From assembly GCF_012395835.1 (NCBI RefSeq), contig NZ_JAAZSQ010000012.1, positions 51,549 through 115,548 of the forward strand: a stretch of DNA of 64,000 bases. The letters run 5' to 3'. Positions 31,888 through 42,016 of the stretch are shown here, in pieces. A program made the position numbers and the translations under genes. The notes below the pieces were generated by a model. That model searched no databases and had not been told where the DNA came from. It was given only the letters and a program-made list of their open reading frames with translations. Numbering within the stretch: the first letter of the stretch is position 1; each line of letters opens with the position of its first letter. Origin of the DNA: Arthrobacter mobilis. GTDB lineage: Bacteria; Actinomycetota; Actinomycetes; Actinomycetales; Micrococcaceae.

Positions 31888-33828
31888 TCAGTCGTCGCCG
31901 TCGCGGCCGCGGCCCTCGCCGCCCTCGTCATCATTGCCATTGCCATTGCCGCCGCCGTTGCCGTTTCCGTTGTCCGAGGGCGGGTCGGAGGGTTCGGGCT
32001 CCTGCGGCTCGACCGAGACGGCGATGGTGATCAGGGTGCCCTGCTCCACGTCGCTGCCGGCGGGATGGCTCTGCGCGGTCACCGTGCCGGGCTCCACCAC
32101 GGAGTTCTCCACCGGCTGGACCTGGTAGGGCAGGTCCACGGCCGGATCCTCCAGCAGCTTGATTGCCTCCTGCTCGGACTTCTCCAGCAGCTGCGGCACG
32201 GTGACCTGCCCGGTGGAAATCATCAGGTCGACCGTGGAACCGGCCCGCACCCGCTCGCCGGGGGCAGGGTCCAGGGACACGACGCCGCCGCGGGGCGTCT
32301 TCGCGCTGTTGGCCTCCTTGGATGAGCCGGGCACCAGGCCGAGTTCCCGCAGCCGGTCGCGCACTTCCCCCTCGGTCCGGCCGGTCAGGTCCTTGGGGAT
32401 GGTGATGAATTCCCGGCCCTGGGAGATGTAGATGCGCACTTCGCTGTCCACGGGGGCCTGCTCGCCCGTGTCCGGGTCGGTGCGGATCGCCAGGCCGGCG
32501 TCGACGTCGTCGCTGTACTCCTGCAGGATCCTCGGCCGCAGGTCTGCATTGAAGATGACATTCGCGGCCTCGGTCTGGTCCATGCCGGCCACAGCCGGGA
32601 CGGCCACCAGCTCCGGCCGGGCGTTTTCCTGGACCAGGTTGACCAGGAAGAAGGCGCCCGCGCCGAGGACCAGCAGCAGGGCGACCATCAGCGTCACGAT
32701 CCAGGCGCGCCGCCGGGTGCGTCGGGCGGCGTCGGGGTCCTCGTCGTGGCGGAAGTCGGGATCCTCCTGCAGGTCCTCGGGGTCGAAGTCCTGGCCGTGG
32801 TCCGGGTCGTCCACTCCCCCGCCGGACTCGTCGTCGTAATCCTCGGCCGGATCCTGTTCCGGTGCGGAGCGGTACGGACGGGAAGCGGCCAGCACCGCCG
32901 GACCAGCGGCGGTGAGCTGGGAGGTGGCGGGCGACTGGGTGGGCAGCGCCTGGGTTGTGCCGGCGTCCTCGTCGGCGAGCGGAATCCCGGCGCCGGCGGC
33001 ACGCAGCGCAGCGCTGAAGGAGGCCGCGTCCTGGAACCGGTCCGCCTTGTCCTTCTGCAGGGCACGCGCCAGCACCGAATCCAGGGCCGGGCTCACGTCG
33101 GGATTGTGCCGGCTGGGCGGTTCGGGCAGCTCGCGGACGTGCTGGTAGGCCACCGACACGGGGCTGTCGCCCACGAACGGGGGCCTGCCGGCCAGCATTT
33201 CATACAGCAGGCAGCCGGCCGAATAAAGGTCGCTGCGCGCGTCCACGGCCTCGCCGCGGGCCTGCTCCGGGGAAAGGTACTGGGCGGTGCCCAGAATCGC
33301 CTGGGTCTGGGTCATGGTCGCTGCCGAGTCGGCCAGCGCCCGGGCAATCCCGAAGTCCATAACCTTGACGTCCCCGCGGGGGGTGACCATGACATTGGCG
33401 GGCTTGATGTCGCGGTGGACAATGCCCGACCGGTGGCTGTACTCGAGCGCGGACAGCACCCCGAGTGCGTAGTCGACCGCCTGGTCGCAGGTAAGGTCCC
33501 CGGCCTTGATCAGCTCGCGCAGCGTGCGGCCGCTGACGTACTCCATGACAATGAAGGGCGCGCTGACGTGGTAGCCGCCGGGAACCTCATATTCGCCCGT
33601 ATCGTAGACGGCCACGATCGCCGGGTGGTTCAGCCCCGCGACGGCCTGGGCTTCGCGCCGGAAGCGCGACTGGAACATCGGGTCCCGGGCCAGGTCGGGA
33701 CGCAGCTGCTTGATCGCCACGGACCGGCCGAGCCGGATGTCGCGTCCGAGGTACACATCGGCCATGCCGCCGCGGCCAATGAGTTCACCTACTTCATAGC
33801 GCCCGTTGAGAATCTGCGGCGAGTTCAC
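31888..33828 (-). CDS. pknB: PASTA-domain serine/threonine kinase PknB
   Basis: Essential-type sensor kinase for cell-wall growth. Start is uncertain: GTG 33828 has GGAAGGA nine bases upstream (646 residues); ATG 33837 and GTG 33846 are alternatives. The kinase domain is residues 8-275: glycine loop IGRGGMADVY, Lys40 in VAIKQL, HRD Asp140 in HRDIKPAN, DFG Asp158, and an activation loop with TMTQTQ threonines. A Pro/Asp-rich juxtamembrane part and one membrane helix (375-400) follow, then three PASTA domains that bind muropeptides. The tail is a Gly/Asn-rich low-complexity run. Last gene of the fhaA-pknB operon. Confidence 0.95.
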   Translation of the reverse strand: MNSPQILNGRYEVGELIGRGGMADVYLGRDIRLGRSVAIKQLRPDLARDPMFQSRFRREAQAVAGLNHPAIVAVYDTGEYEVPGGYHVSAPFIVMEYVSGRTLRELIKAGDLTCDQAVDYALGVLSALEYSHRSGIVHRDIKPANVMVTPRGDVKVMDFGIARALADSAATMTQTQAILGTAQYLSPEQARGEAVDARSDLYSAGCLLYEMLAGRPPFVGDSPVSVAYQHVRELPEPPSRHNPDVSPALDSVLARALQKDKADRFQDAASFSAALRAAGAGIPLADEDAGTTQALPTQSPATSQLTAAGPAVLAASRPYRSAPEQDPAEDYDDESGGGVDDPDHGQDFDPEDLQEDPDFRHDEDPDAARRTRRRAWIVTLMVALLLVLGAGAFFLVNLVQENARPELVAVPAVAGMDQTEAANVIFNADLRPRILQEYSDDVDAGLAIRTDPDTGEQAPVDSEVRIYISQGREFITIPKDLTGRTEGEVRDRLRELGLVPGSSKEANSAKTPRGGVVSLDPAPGERVRAGSTVDLMISTGQVTVPQLLEKSEQEAIKLLEDPAVDLPYQVQPVENSVVEPGTVTAQSHPAGSDVEQGTLITIAVSVEPQEPEPSDPPSDNGNGNGGGNGNGNDDEGGEGRGRDGDD

Positions 33829-33861
33829 AGGCTGCATTCCTTCCACGCTGTCGGTGCCCGC

Positions 33862-35712
33862 TTAACCGTCGCGGGGCGGGTTCTGCCCGTTGTCTTCGGT
33901 GGGGTCATCGGTTGGTGTCCGGTCCGCCGGGGGTGTGGTTTCTTCCTCTTCGGGCCCCGAAGAGACAACGTAGCCCACCCTGGCTCCTGCCTCGACCTCA
34001 GCGCCTTCGGCCGGCTCCAGCCGGATGACGGTGCCCGCGGGGGCGGAGCTGGGTTCCTCGCCGAGCTTGCGCGGCTGCAGGCCGGCATTGAACAGGGCAG
34101 CCTGCACGCTGCCTTCGTCCTGGCCGACTAGGCCGCCCGGAACCGTCACGGTCTCCAGTCCCCCGGAGTAGGTGACGGTAATGGTCGCGCCTGGTTGCAC
34201 CTCGCCCTGGGGGCTGATGTCCAGCACCAGTCCCGCGTCGGCCTGGTGCTGCACCCGGTCCCCCTCCACCCGGAAGCCCAGAGCCTCCAGTTCGGCCTTC
34301 ACGTCCTCGAACGGACGGCCCTGGTAGCTGGCGGCGACCAGCTGGACAGTCCGGGGCGTGCGCTCTTCTTCAACGGTGGTTTCGGTTTCCCTCGGGGTGG
34401 AGCGGGTGGTGGGTTCGCGCTCCGGGCTGCGGCTGGTCGTGCTGCGCGGCGCGGCCGACCGGGTGGCAGTTTCTTCGCCCCCGCCCGTGGTGGGCGTGAG
34501 CGTGGGCAGCAGCCAGGCACCCAGGACCGCGAACAGGATCAGCAGGACGAGCCCAGCCAGCGGCCACGTCCAGGGGCTGCGCCCGCGCCGCCGGGGCGGG
34601 GCAGCCGGCGGCGGGGGAGTTGCCGCGTCCGGGTCGTCGAGGTCGGTATCGCTCCAGGGGCGTTCGGCGGCCAGCGCCCGCGTGCCGTCGTCGTCCGCCG
34701 GGGGGTGCACCATCGGCAGCTGAGACGTACCCGGGCCCATGGACTGCGTGGCCGTGGCCGGGGCCCCGAAGACCTGGGTACGGTCTTCGTGCCCGACCGG
34801 AACGGCCTCGGTCACGGCCGTCATCGAACCGGTGGCGGCCGCGCCTCCACCGAGCAGGAGCATGCCGGGCACGGCGGCTTCGGCTGCCCGGACATTGCCG
34901 GCCCGGATCGCGTCCGCGGCTTCGGCCAGCTTCTCCGCGGTTGCCGGACGGTCGGCCGGATCCTTCGAGAGCATGGACATCACCAGGGCGCGCACCGGGT
35001 GCGGCAGGGACTCCGGCAGCGGCGGCGGCGTGTCATTGACCTGGGCCAGCGCGATGGCGATCTGCGACTCGCCGGAGAACGGCCGCGAGCCGGTGAGGCA
35101 TTCGTAGGCAATGACGCCCAGCGAGTAGATGTCGCTCTGCCCCGTGGCCGTCTGCCCGGTAGCCTGCTCGGGGGCCAGGTACTGGGCGGTGCCCATGACC
35201 TGCCCGGTGGCGGTCAGCGGCACCTGGTCGGCCAGCCGGGCAATGCCGAAGTCAGTGATCTTGACCCGGCCTTCGGGCGTGATCAGCAGGTTCCCGGGTT
35301 TGACGTCGCGGTGGACCAGCCCCTGCTCGTGGGCAATCTGCAGCGCCCGGGCGGTCTGCGAGATCAGCGACAGCGTGCGGTCCGGGGAGAGCACCCGCTC
35401 ACGCTCGATGATCGCCGAGAGCGGCTGGCCCGGGACCAGTTCCATGACCAGGTAGGCCGAGCCGGCCTCCTCGCCGTAGTCGAAGACATTGGCAATGCCG
35501 TTGTGGTTCAGCAGCGCGGTGTGGCGGGCTTCGGCACGGAACCGTTGCAGGAAGCCCGGATCGCCGGTGTATTCCTCCTTGAGGATCTTGATGGCGATGA
35601 TGCGGCCCAGCACCTGGTCGGTGGCCTTCCAGACCTCGCCCATGCCGCCGATGGCGATACGTTCGGTGAGCTGGTACCTGCCGCCAAATGTGATACCTGA
35701 CGTAGGTCTCAC
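33862..35712 (-). CDS. pknA: serine/threonine kinase PknA with extracytoplasmic PASTA-like domains
   Basis: A 616-residue kinase, GTG start overlapping the pbpA stop by four bases. Catalytic motifs are [12 protein letters not shown], Lys42 in IAIKIL, Asp136 in HRDVKPGN and Asp154 in TDFGIA. A membrane helix lies at about 382-403. Beyond a Thr/Glu-rich linker are two PASTA-like repeats (about 450-585), with [10 protein letters not shown]... and [18 protein letters not shown]. Mycobacterial PknA lacks PASTA domains, so this kinase may sense muropeptides itself. Order pbpA-pknA-pknB is conserved. Confidence 0.93.
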   Translation of the reverse strand: MRPTSGITFGGRYQLTERIAIGGMGEVWKATDQVLGRIIAIKILKEEYTGDPGFLQRFRAEARHTALLNHNGIANVFDYGEEAGSAYLVMELVPGQPLSAIIERERVLSPDRTLSLISQTARALQIAHEQGLVHRDVKPGNLLITPEGRVKITDFGIARLADQVPLTATGQVMGTAQYLAPEQATGQTATGQSDIYSLGVIAYECLTGSRPFSGESQIAIALAQVNDTPPPLPESLPHPVRALVMSMLSKDPADRPATAEKLAEAADAIRAGNVRAAEAAVPGMLLLGGGAAATGSMTAVTEAVPVGHEDRTQVFGAPATATQSMGPGTSQLPMVHPPADDDGTRALAAERPWSDTDLDDPDAATPPPPAAPPRRRGRSPWTWPLAGLVLLILFAVLGAWLLPTLTPTTGGGEETATRSAAPRSTTSRSPEREPTTRSTPRETETTVEEERTPRTVQLVAASYQGRPFEDVKAELEALGFRVEGDRVQHQADAGLVLDISPQGEVQPGATITVTYSGGLETVTVPGGLVGQDEGSVQAALFNAGLQPRKLGEEPSSAPAGTVIRLEPAEGAEVEAGARVGYVVSSGPEEEETTPPADRTPTDDPTEDNGQNPPRDG

Positions 35713-37157
35713 TTGTTTAACACCGCCTCTAGGAGTTGCTTAGCGTTCGGACTGGTCAATTGGGAACCGGTTTGGAGTTCGACGTCCTGAATGACGATGG
35801 AAACCACGGCCTGCGGATCGTCCGCCGGCGCGAAGCCGGTGAACCACGAGTTGTTGCCGGCGCTGCCGGCCAGCAGCTCGGCGGTTCCGGTCTTGCCCGC
35901 AACCTGCACGCCCGGGATCGCCGCCCGGTTGGCAATGCCGCGGTCCACGGCATTGACCATCCACTCGGTAATCTGCCGGGCATGCTCGGCCGAGAGCGAC
36001 TGCTCCAGCTCCTCCGGCTCCGGGCTCTGGAGTACGCGCAGGTCCGGGGCCCGGACGGTGCTGACCAGGTTCGGCTTCATCAGCTTGCCCTCGTTGGCGA
36101 TGGCGCTGGTGAGCATGGCCACCTGCAGCGGGGTAACGCGCACGTCGTACTGGCCGATGGCGGCCTGGGCCAGCAGGTCGTCGCTCATGCCGCTGGGGAA
36201 CTGGCTGGCGGTCACGTTGACCGGAATGCTGTACGACTGGCCGAAGCCGAACTTGCGGGCCTGCTCGGCGATCGCGTCCTCGCCCAGCTTCCAGGCAATC
36301 TGCGCGAAGGGAGTGTTGCAGGACTGCTCCAGGGCGAAGGAGAAATCGGCCTTGGTCCGGGCCGCGCAGCCGCCGTTGACGTAGTTTGGCAGCGTGACGT
36401 TGGTGCCCGGCAGTTCGATTTCGGCCGGGTTGTTCAGCACGCTGTCCGCGTCATACTCGCCGGACTCCAGGGCTGCGGCGGTCATCACCAGCTTGAAGAC
36501 CGAGCCCGGTGCCAGCAGGGACTCGGTGGCCGGATTCAGGAACGGGGAGAGTCCGGGCACTTCCTCCAGTTCGGCCATATTGGCCACGACCTTCTCGGAG
36601 TTGTGCCCGGCCAGCTTGTTCGGGTCGAAGCTGGGCTTGGAGACCATGGCCAGGATGTTGCCGGTCCTGGGGTCCATCACCACGATCGAGCCCTTGACGC
36701 CCTCAGGCAGCAGGTCCCAGGCCAACTGCTGCAGCTCGGGGTCGATGGTCAGCTCCACGGAGGCGCCTTCGACCTGGGTGCCGGAGAAGAGCCTGAGGAT
36801 CCGGTCGTAGAGCAGCTCGTTGCCGCTGCCGGACAGCTGGTCGTTCATTGCCGATTCGAGCTGGGTGGCGCCGTAGACCAGCGAGTAGAAACCGGTCAGC
36901 GGCGCGTACAGCTGGGGGTCGTTGTAGACGCGCTGGAACGCAAACCCGTCGTTGGACGGCACGGATTCGGCGATCGGGTCCCCGCCTGCCAGGATCGCGC
37001 CGCGGTTGATGTCGAAGTCCTTGAACAGCGTCCGGCTGTTCCAGTTGTTGGCATTGAGGTTGTCCGCTTCGAAGAACTGCACCACGGTCAGCGAGCCGAA
37101 CAGCAGCGCGAACATGGCCACGGCCACCATCCAGGTATTGCGGATTGCCTGGTTCAT
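35709..37157 (-). CDS. pbpA: penicillin-binding protein 2 (PbpA, class B transpeptidase)
   Basis: Monofunctional transpeptidase that crosslinks peptidoglycan, anchored by an N-terminal helix ([20 protein letters not shown]). Active-site motifs are SVFK (residues 219-222), SCN (279-281) and KTG (422-424). The N-terminal dimerisation-type domain contains [11 protein letters not shown]. The 482-residue length fits actinobacterial PbpA. ATG 37157 overlaps the rodA stop by four bases, so the SEDS polymerase and its transpeptidase are translationally coupled. Confidence 0.95.
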   Translation of the reverse strand: MNQAIRNTWMVAVAMFALLFGSLTVVQFFEADNLNANNWNSRTLFKDFDINRGAILAGGDPIAESVPSNDGFAFQRVYNDPQLYAPLTGFYSLVYGATQLESAMNDQLSGSGNELLYDRILRLFSGTQVEGASVELTIDPELQQLAWDLLPEGVKGSIVVMDPRTGNILAMVSKPSFDPNKLAGHNSEKVVANMAELEEVPGLSPFLNPATESLLAPGSVFKLVMTAAALESGEYDADSVLNNPAEIELPGTNVTLPNYVNGGCAARTKADFSFALEQSCNTPFAQIAWKLGEDAIAEQARKFGFGQSYSIPVNVTASQFPSGMSDDLLAQAAIGQYDVRVTPLQVAMLTSAIANEGKLMKPNLVSTVRAPDLRVLQSPEPEELEQSLSAEHARQITEWMVNAVDRGIANRAAIPGVQVAGKTGTAELLAGSAGNNSWFTGFAPADDPQAVVSIVIQDVELQTGSQLTSPNAKQLLEAVLNK

Positions 37158-38581
37158 CGTTGCTCCGCCTCTCCCGCTCCGGCCGTCATCCGCTCCTGCT
37201 CACTGTTCCTGCGCCGTCCCGGCCGTCCGGACGGGCGCGCGCCGGCCAGGCCCGCTGCGGGAGCCGGGCGGCGGGCCGCGTCGGATATGAGCAGCAGCAG
37301 CGCCACGATCAGCCAGTTGGCCAGCAGCGAGGATCCGCCGGCGGCCATGAACGGCGTCGTCAGGCCGGTGAGCGGAATCAGCCGGGTGACGCCGCCGATC
37401 ACCACGAAGCACTGCAGCGCCAGGGTGAAGGACAGGCCGGTGGCCAGCAGCTTGCCGAAGGCGTCCCGGGTCCCCAGGGCGGTGCGGATGCCGCGGCTGA
37501 TCAGCAGCAGGTAGAGCATGACGATGGCGGAGACTCCGATCAGGCCCAGCTCCTCGCCGAGCGCGGCGATGATCATGTCGCTGTTGGCGAAGGTGACCAG
37601 GTCCGGCCGGCCCTGTCCGAGGCCGGTGCCGGTGAGCCCGCCGCTGGCCAGGCCGAAGAGGCCCTGGACAATCTGGTGGCTGCCGCCGGGGGCGTTGTAG
37701 ACCTCCGGGTCGAAGGCGTTCAGCCAGCCGTCGATCCGGGCGGTCACGTGCGGGAACAGCTGGAAGGCCACGAAGCCGCCAAAGGCGATCATCAGCAACC
37801 CGATCAGCACCCAGCTGATCCTGCTGGTGGCCACGTAGATCATGGCCATGAACAGCCCGAAGAAGAGGATGGCCGAGCCCAGGTCCCGCTGGAAAATCAG
37901 CACGCCGATGCTGACCAGCCAGGCCGCCAGCATCGGGCCCATGTCCTTCCAGCGCGGCAGCTGCAGCGGACCGATCTTTTTGCCCGCCAACAGGATCAGG
38001 TCGCGGTTGGTCGATAGATACCCGGCGAAGAATATAGCCAGGGTGATCTTGGCGATCTCGCCCGGCTGGAAGGTGGCAAAGCCGAGATTGACCCAGATCC
38101 GTGCCCCGTTCAGCTCCATGCCGACCCCCGGCAGCAGCGGCAGGACCAGCAGCAGGGCGCTGAGGATGAGCGAGATGTAGGTGAACCGGCGCAGGACACG
38201 GTGGTCTTTCAGCAGCATGATCAGGGCGATCGCGACGACGGCGGCAATCGCCGTCCACATCAGCTGGCGGGCGGCGGCGGTGGTGGGCGGGTCCATGGCC
38301 ACGTCCAGGCGCTGGATCATGGCCAGCCCCAGACCGTTGAGCGCAATGACGATCGGAAGCATTACCGGGTCGGCATACTTGGCCCGGAGGCGCAGTGCCA
38401 CGTGCACCGCCACGGCAATTACGGACAGCGTGATGGTCTGCACGTAGAAGTCCCCGCCCAGTCCCTGGTCCTGGTCCAGGCCGGCCAGGGCGTTGGCGCC
38501 GATGCCGACGGCAAGGGCCAGGACCAGCAGCAGCAATTCGGCGTTGCGGCGCGGCTTGGGGGTTGTCAGGACGTCACTCAT
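37154..38581 (-). CDS. rodA: SEDS-family peptidoglycan polymerase RodA/FtsW
   Basis: About ten membrane helices; 475 residues from ATG 38581, behind GGTGGG. The frame overlaps the phosphatase stop by eight bases. Family motifs include GIGANALAGL near the N-terminus, the Asp-bearing region FQRDLGSAILFFGLFMAMI, and FANSDMIIAALGEELGLIG, in which the catalytic-loop Glu pair is conserved. The SEDS protein polymerises lipid II glycan strands with PbpA. The C-terminus is basic and Pro/Ala-rich, probably cytoplasmic. It is the rodA of the pkn operon rather than the division ftsW of the mur cluster. Confidence 0.94.
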   Translation of the reverse strand: MSDVLTTPKPRRNAELLLLVLALAVGIGANALAGLDQDQGLGGDFYVQTITLSVIAVAVHVALRLRAKYADPVMLPIVIALNGLGLAMIQRLDVAMDPPTTAAARQLMWTAIAAVVAIALIMLLKDHRVLRRFTYISLILSALLLVLPLLPGVGMELNGARIWVNLGFATFQPGEIAKITLAIFFAGYLSTNRDLILLAGKKIGPLQLPRWKDMGPMLAAWLVSIGVLIFQRDLGSAILFFGLFMAMIYVATSRISWVLIGLLMIAFGGFVAFQLFPHVTARIDGWLNAFDPEVYNAPGGSHQIVQGLFGLASGGLTGTGLGQGRPDLVTFANSDMIIAALGEELGLIGVSAIVMLYLLLISRGIRTALGTRDAFGKLLATGLSFTLALQCFVVIGGVTRLIPLTGLTTPFMAAGGSSLLANWLIVALLLLISDAARRPAPAAGLAGARPSGRPGRRRNSEQERMTAGAGEAEQR

Positions 38582-40172
38582 TGGACCCACCTAGGCATTC
38601 GGGCGGAAGGGCAGGGTCGGGCTGTCCGGTGGCAGCGGGCACGCTGCCGGTGGCAGTGGCTGTCGGTGCGGCGCTGGTCGTGGGTGTGGCCGTGGGCTTG
38701 GCGGTGGGTGTGGCCGTCGGGGTTGCCGCCGCCGTGCCGCCGGCCGCGGCGGTGCCGCTGGCGGTCGCGGGTGTGCCGGGCACCGGGGCCGGCGGGCAGA
38801 TTTGGCTGGAGATGCGCAGTTCCTCCACGATCTGTTCGGCGTGGCCCAGGTCGCGCGCGGCGACCCCGGACTGCAGGCGTTGTTGGGTGTAGGCGGGCAG
38901 GTTCTGCAGCGGGATGTTGTACACCGTGTCCACGTGGGAGAGCTGGATCGGCCCGAGGTTCTGGGAGACACCGTTGAAGATGGCAACCCGTCCGTCCACC
39001 TGGCTGACGTAGTACTGGGTCTGGGTCCACAGATAGCCGAACCACATCACCGCCGCCAGCAGCAGCGCGATCGTGGACAGGAACGCCGGAATGAGCCAGC
39101 GGCGGCGGCGCGGAGCCGCTTCCTGCTCCGCCGCTGTTTCATCCGGCTCCTGGTCCGGGGCCCGGTGGGTGAGCAGCGCGGCGGCGCGGCGCTCGTTGGA
39201 GCGCTTGGCCACGATAGGAATCTGGCCGGTTTCGGTGGCCAACGCTGCCGCGCCCACGAGCACGTGCGGCCGGAGGGCCAGGTCGCTGCGGATCGCGGCG
39301 GCGCGGAACTGGTCGCCGTCGCCGGAACCGGCAGGAACCGGATCGGAGGCCGGATCATCGACGGTGGACATGGTGGCGGCAGCCGGGGCGGATGCCGAGG
39401 CTGCCGCAGGGGCGGCCGCCAGCCCGACGGGGGCGGTGACCGGCTCGGTCCCGGATTCGGCCACCTCGACGGCGACCACCGTGACGTTGTCCGGGGCACC
39501 GCCGTCGAGGGTCAGTTGGACCAGCTTGTCCACGACGTCCTGCAGGCTGCCGGCGCTGCGCAGCACCTGGCCGATGACATGGTCCGGCACGACGGCGTCC
39601 AGGCCGTCCGAGCAGAGCAGCCAGCGTTCCCCCGCCTCGGCTGGATGCGTGGCCAGATCCAGTTCAGGACTGGCATCGACGTCGCCGAGCACCCGCATCA
39701 GCACGTTGCGGTGGGGGTGGACGGCAGCTTCTTCCGGACGCAGGCGGCCCTCGTCGATCAGCCGCTGCACGAACGTATGGTCCTTGCTGACCTGCTCGAA
39801 GACCCCGTTCTTCAGCCGGTAGGCCCGGGAGTCGCCGATATGCGCGAATTCCAGGACGTTGTCGTGCAGCAGCAGGGCCGTGACGGTGGTGCCCATACCG
39901 GCGAGCATGGGGCTGGTCTTGACCAGGTCCGAAAGGATGGAATTGGCCGCCTGGATCTCGTCGGCCAGGACATTGGCAGGATCCTCATGGCCCACCCGGT
40001 CCAGATGGACCAGATCCAGCACCGTGGAAGCGGATGCGACGTCGCCGCCGGCATGGCCCCCCATCCCGTCCGCGACCACGGCGAGGTACGTGCCCGCGTA
40101 CGCCGAGTCATCGTTTTTGGAACGTGCCTTGCCGACATCCGACCGCGCCGCGTAGCGCAGGATCAATGCCAT
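38574..40172 (-). CDS. pstP: PP2C-type Ser/Thr phosphatase PstP
   Basis: Reverses PknA/PknB phosphorylation. The 532-residue protein has an N-terminal PP2C domain (1-240) with metal-ligand motifs KNDDSAY, VADGMGGHAGGD, CSDGLDAV and APDNVTVV. An Ala/Pro linker, a membrane helix (about 357-381) and an extracytoplasmic segment follow. The segment has a compact region (YYVSQVDGRVAIFNGVSQN) and a Thr/Pro/Ala-rich wall-spanning tail with repeated PTATPT units. The start lies two bases after the fhaB stop. Confidence 0.94.
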   Translation of the reverse strand: MALILRYAARSDVGKARSKNDDSAYAGTYLAVVADGMGGHAGGDVASASTVLDLVHLDRVGHEDPANVLADEIQAANSILSDLVKTSPMLAGMGTTVTALLLHDNVLEFAHIGDSRAYRLKNGVFEQVSKDHTFVQRLIDEGRLRPEEAAVHPHRNVLMRVLGDVDASPELDLATHPAEAGERWLLCSDGLDAVVPDHVIGQVLRSAGSLQDVVDKLVQLTLDGGAPDNVTVVAVEVAESGTEPVTAPVGLAAAPAAASASAPAAATMSTVDDPASDPVPAGSGDGDQFRAAAIRSDLALRPHVLVGAAALATETGQIPIVAKRSNERRAAALLTHRAPDQEPDETAAEQEAAPRRRRWLIPAFLSTIALLLAAVMWFGYLWTQTQYYVSQVDGRVAIFNGVSQNLGPIQLSHVDTVYNIPLQNLPAYTQQRLQSGVAARDLGHAEQIVEELRISSQICPPAPVPGTPATASGTAAAGGTAAATPTATPTAKPTATPTTSAAPTATATGSVPAATGQPDPALPPECLGGSNE

Positions 40173-40174
40173 CC

Positions 40175-40657
40175 CTACGGCCTCAATTCAATGACCGTCT
40201 TGCCGATCCTGATGGGCACGCCGGGCTCCACCGGCAGGGCGCGGGTCAACTGGGTGTCCCCCAGGTAGGTTCCGTTGGTAGAGCCCAGGTCCTCGATGAA
40301 CCAGCGGCTGCCCTGCGGAAACAGGCGGGCATGGCGGCCCGAGGCATAGTCGTCCTCGAGCACAAGCGTGGCCTCCTGGGCCCGGCCCAGCAGGATCGGG
40401 CTGGCCGCGAGGTCCAGGCTGGTGCCGGCCAGCGGACCTTCGAGCACCACCAGCTTGCGGGCGTGCACCCGCGGCGCCGGCGCCTGCTCGGCCGCCAGTT
40501 CCGGATGCTTGCGCACCTGCCGGGCGCTCGGGGCTCCCGTCTTGCTCCGGGCGCCGATCACCAGATCCCGCCGCATGGCGGTGACAACGCCCAGGATCAT
40601 GATCCACAGCAGGATCAGGAAGCCGAAGCGCAGGGCGGTGACTACCAGGTCGCTCAT
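40175..40657 (-). CDS. fhaB: FHA-domain protein FhaB (FipA-like)
   Basis: A 160-residue protein with an N-terminal membrane helix (LVVTALRFGFLILLWIMILGVV) and a C-terminal FHA domain. The domain has ILLGRAQEATLVLEDDYASGRHAR and GSTNGTYLG, the phosphothreonine-binding core. FHA proteins read PknA/PknB phosphorylation of the division machinery. ATG 40657 overlaps the fhaA stop by four bases; the longer frame upstream is a shadow of fhaA. Confidence 0.93.
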   Translation of the reverse strand: MSDLVVTALRFGFLILLWIMILGVVTAMRRDLVIGARSKTGAPSARQVRKHPELAAEQAPAPRVHARKLVVLEGPLAGTSLDLAASPILLGRAQEATLVLEDDYASGRHARLFPQGSRWFIEDLGSTNGTYLGDTQLTRALPVEPGVPIRIGKTVIELRP

Positions 40658-41385
40658 CCGTGTCCGCCGTTCCCCGAGGGCATGAGGCGGAACGTGATCC
40701 GGGTGCGTCCCATCGTGATCACCGAACCATCCTGGAGTTCTTCCTGTCCTTCGACCCGTTGCCCGTTGACGTAGCTGCCGTTCGTGGAGCCGAGGTCCAC
40801 CGCGGTGGTGACGCCGTCGGCGGTGCGGATTTCCAGGTGCCGGCGGGAGACGCCCGGGTCCTCGATCAGGATGTCCGCCTCGGAGGAGCGGCCCAGAATG
40901 ATCGACGGGGCGTTGAGCGAATAGCGCTGGCCCTCGATTTCGAGCACCGGGGTCAGTTGGACCGGCTGGCGGCCCGGTGCCGCCGGGTGCTGGGGCCGCG
41001 GGGCCGGCGCGCCGGACTTCTCCACGGCGGAATCCATCTCGAATTCGCCAGCCTTCAGTTCCCGTTCCCGCACAAAGGACACGCGCACGGGCCCCTGGAG
41101 GGTGTATTTCTGGCTGTTGACGTGCCGGATCGCCACGTCGCAGAGTTCCTCGGCCAGGGTGGGCCCCCACTGCTCGGCCAGGGCATAGTCGGACTCGCTC
41201 AGCCGGACCGTGAAGACATTGGGGGCCAAGGTGCGTCCCTGGTCCAAGGTGATGGACCGGGTGTCCAATTCGCGCCGCAGGCGGCTGGCGATCTCGACCG
41301 GCTGCACCTGCCCCTTGCCGCCGGCGGAGAAGGCGCTGCGGACCATTTTCTCAATACCGCGCTCAACGTTATCCAACAGGCCCAC
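40654..41385 (-). CDS. fhaA: FHA-domain protein FhaA with DUF3662 domain
   Basis: First gene of the seven-gene wall-growth operon. The 243-residue protein starts at GTG 41385, seven bases after GAGGAGG. It opens with MGLLDNVERGIEKMVRSAFS, the DUF3662 start. The C-terminal FHA domain has IILGRSSEADILIEDPGVSRRH and DLGSTNGSYVNG. In mycobacteria FhaA binds the pseudokinase MviN and limits peptidoglycan precursor flipping. The linker between domains is short here compared with the 527-residue M. tuberculosis protein. Confidence 0.93.
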   Translation of the reverse strand: MGLLDNVERGIEKMVRSAFSAGGKGQVQPVEIASRLRRELDTRSITLDQGRTLAPNVFTVRLSESDYALAEQWGPTLAEELCDVAIRHVNSQKYTLQGPVRVSFVRERELKAGEFEMDSAVEKSGAPAPRPQHPAAPGRQPVQLTPVLEIEGQRYSLNAPSIILGRSSEADILIEDPGVSRRHLEIRTADGVTTAVDLGSTNGSYVNGQRVEGQEELQDGSVITMGRTRITFRLMPSGNGGHG

Positions 41386-41749
41386 CGGCTGCCTCCTCTC
41401 CTCGGCCCTTGCATCACGGTACGTGCATAGACACGCGTCCCTGGGACTTAAGTCTTTATCGATACTACTTGGGGGACCTCCCAAAGGCCCTAATCGAAAA
41501 CGCATCCGATGAGGGGAAAGTTGCCGACCGCACCCTCGAGTGGCGAAGGTCACAGTTGCCCATCTCCCGGCAAAGGGCCCGGGTGGCCGCGTCAGGGCCT
41601 GTAAATCCGCGGAAATCCGGGGGCTTTTGGCCAGTTTGGGGTCCGTTTAGGTTTTTTGGGCACTTTCAGGCTAGTATTGATTTCGCTGTTCGAGAGGAAC
41701 GCGGATCAGGGTTTGGGCCCGATGGTCCGGGAACCGATGGAACGGATGC
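41386..41749. promoter_or_regulatory. spacer between fhaA and tRNA-Leu
   Basis: This 364-base divergent spacer must carry the promoters of the fhaA-pknB operon (minus) and of tRNA-Leu (plus). A comparatively AT-rich stretch (41441-41475) lies 56-90 bases before fhaA, and another (41640-41690) before the tRNA. I see no gene in it. Confidence 0.4.
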
Positions 41750-41832
41750 GCGCGAGTGGCGGAACGGCAGACGCGCTGGCTTCAGGTGCCAGTGTCCGAA
41801 AGGGCGTGGGGGTTCAAATCCCCCCTCGCGCA
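41750..41832 (+). tRNA. tRNA-Leu (CAG)
   Basis: An 83-base class II tRNA. The acceptor GCGCGAG pairs with CTCGCGC, and the D arm is GGCGGAACGGCAGACGC. The anticodon stem CTGGC/GCCAG has loop TTCAGGT and anticodon CAG. A long variable arm (GTCCGAAAGGGCG) and T arm GGGGGTTCAAATCCCCC are present. CCA is not encoded. Confidence 0.96.
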
Positions 41833-41840
41833 CGCAGCAG

Positions 41841-41876
41841 AACCCCGGAAAATCAAGGATTTTCCGGGGTTCTTTC
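41841..41876 (+). terminator. terminator of tRNA-Leu
   Basis: AACCCCGGAAAATC / GATTTTCCGGGGTT, a perfect 14-bp stem with a three-base loop. It is followed by CTTTCT and lies nine bases after the tRNA. Confidence 0.85.
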
Positions 41877-42016
41877 TATGTGCCCCCGCGCGAGGTCGGG
41901 ATTTGCAGGCTGTCCGAGATGTCCGGCGCCGGCCTGGGCCGGCACCGCATATGGTGTGAGTTCCGTGGCCCGCCCTGCGGGCCCACCCGTGCCGCAGCCG
42001 GCTGAAGCGCACGTGC

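Noticed and set aside
35736..37514. A 592-codon plus-strand frame opposite pbpA
   Set aside because: It is antisense to a complete penicillin-binding protein with all active-site motifs, and its own translation is low in order and family-like features.
40658..41170. Longer fhaB with a 170-residue N-terminal extension
   Set aside because: The extension lies wholly within fhaA in another frame; ATG 40657 overlaps the fhaA stop in the usual coupled way.
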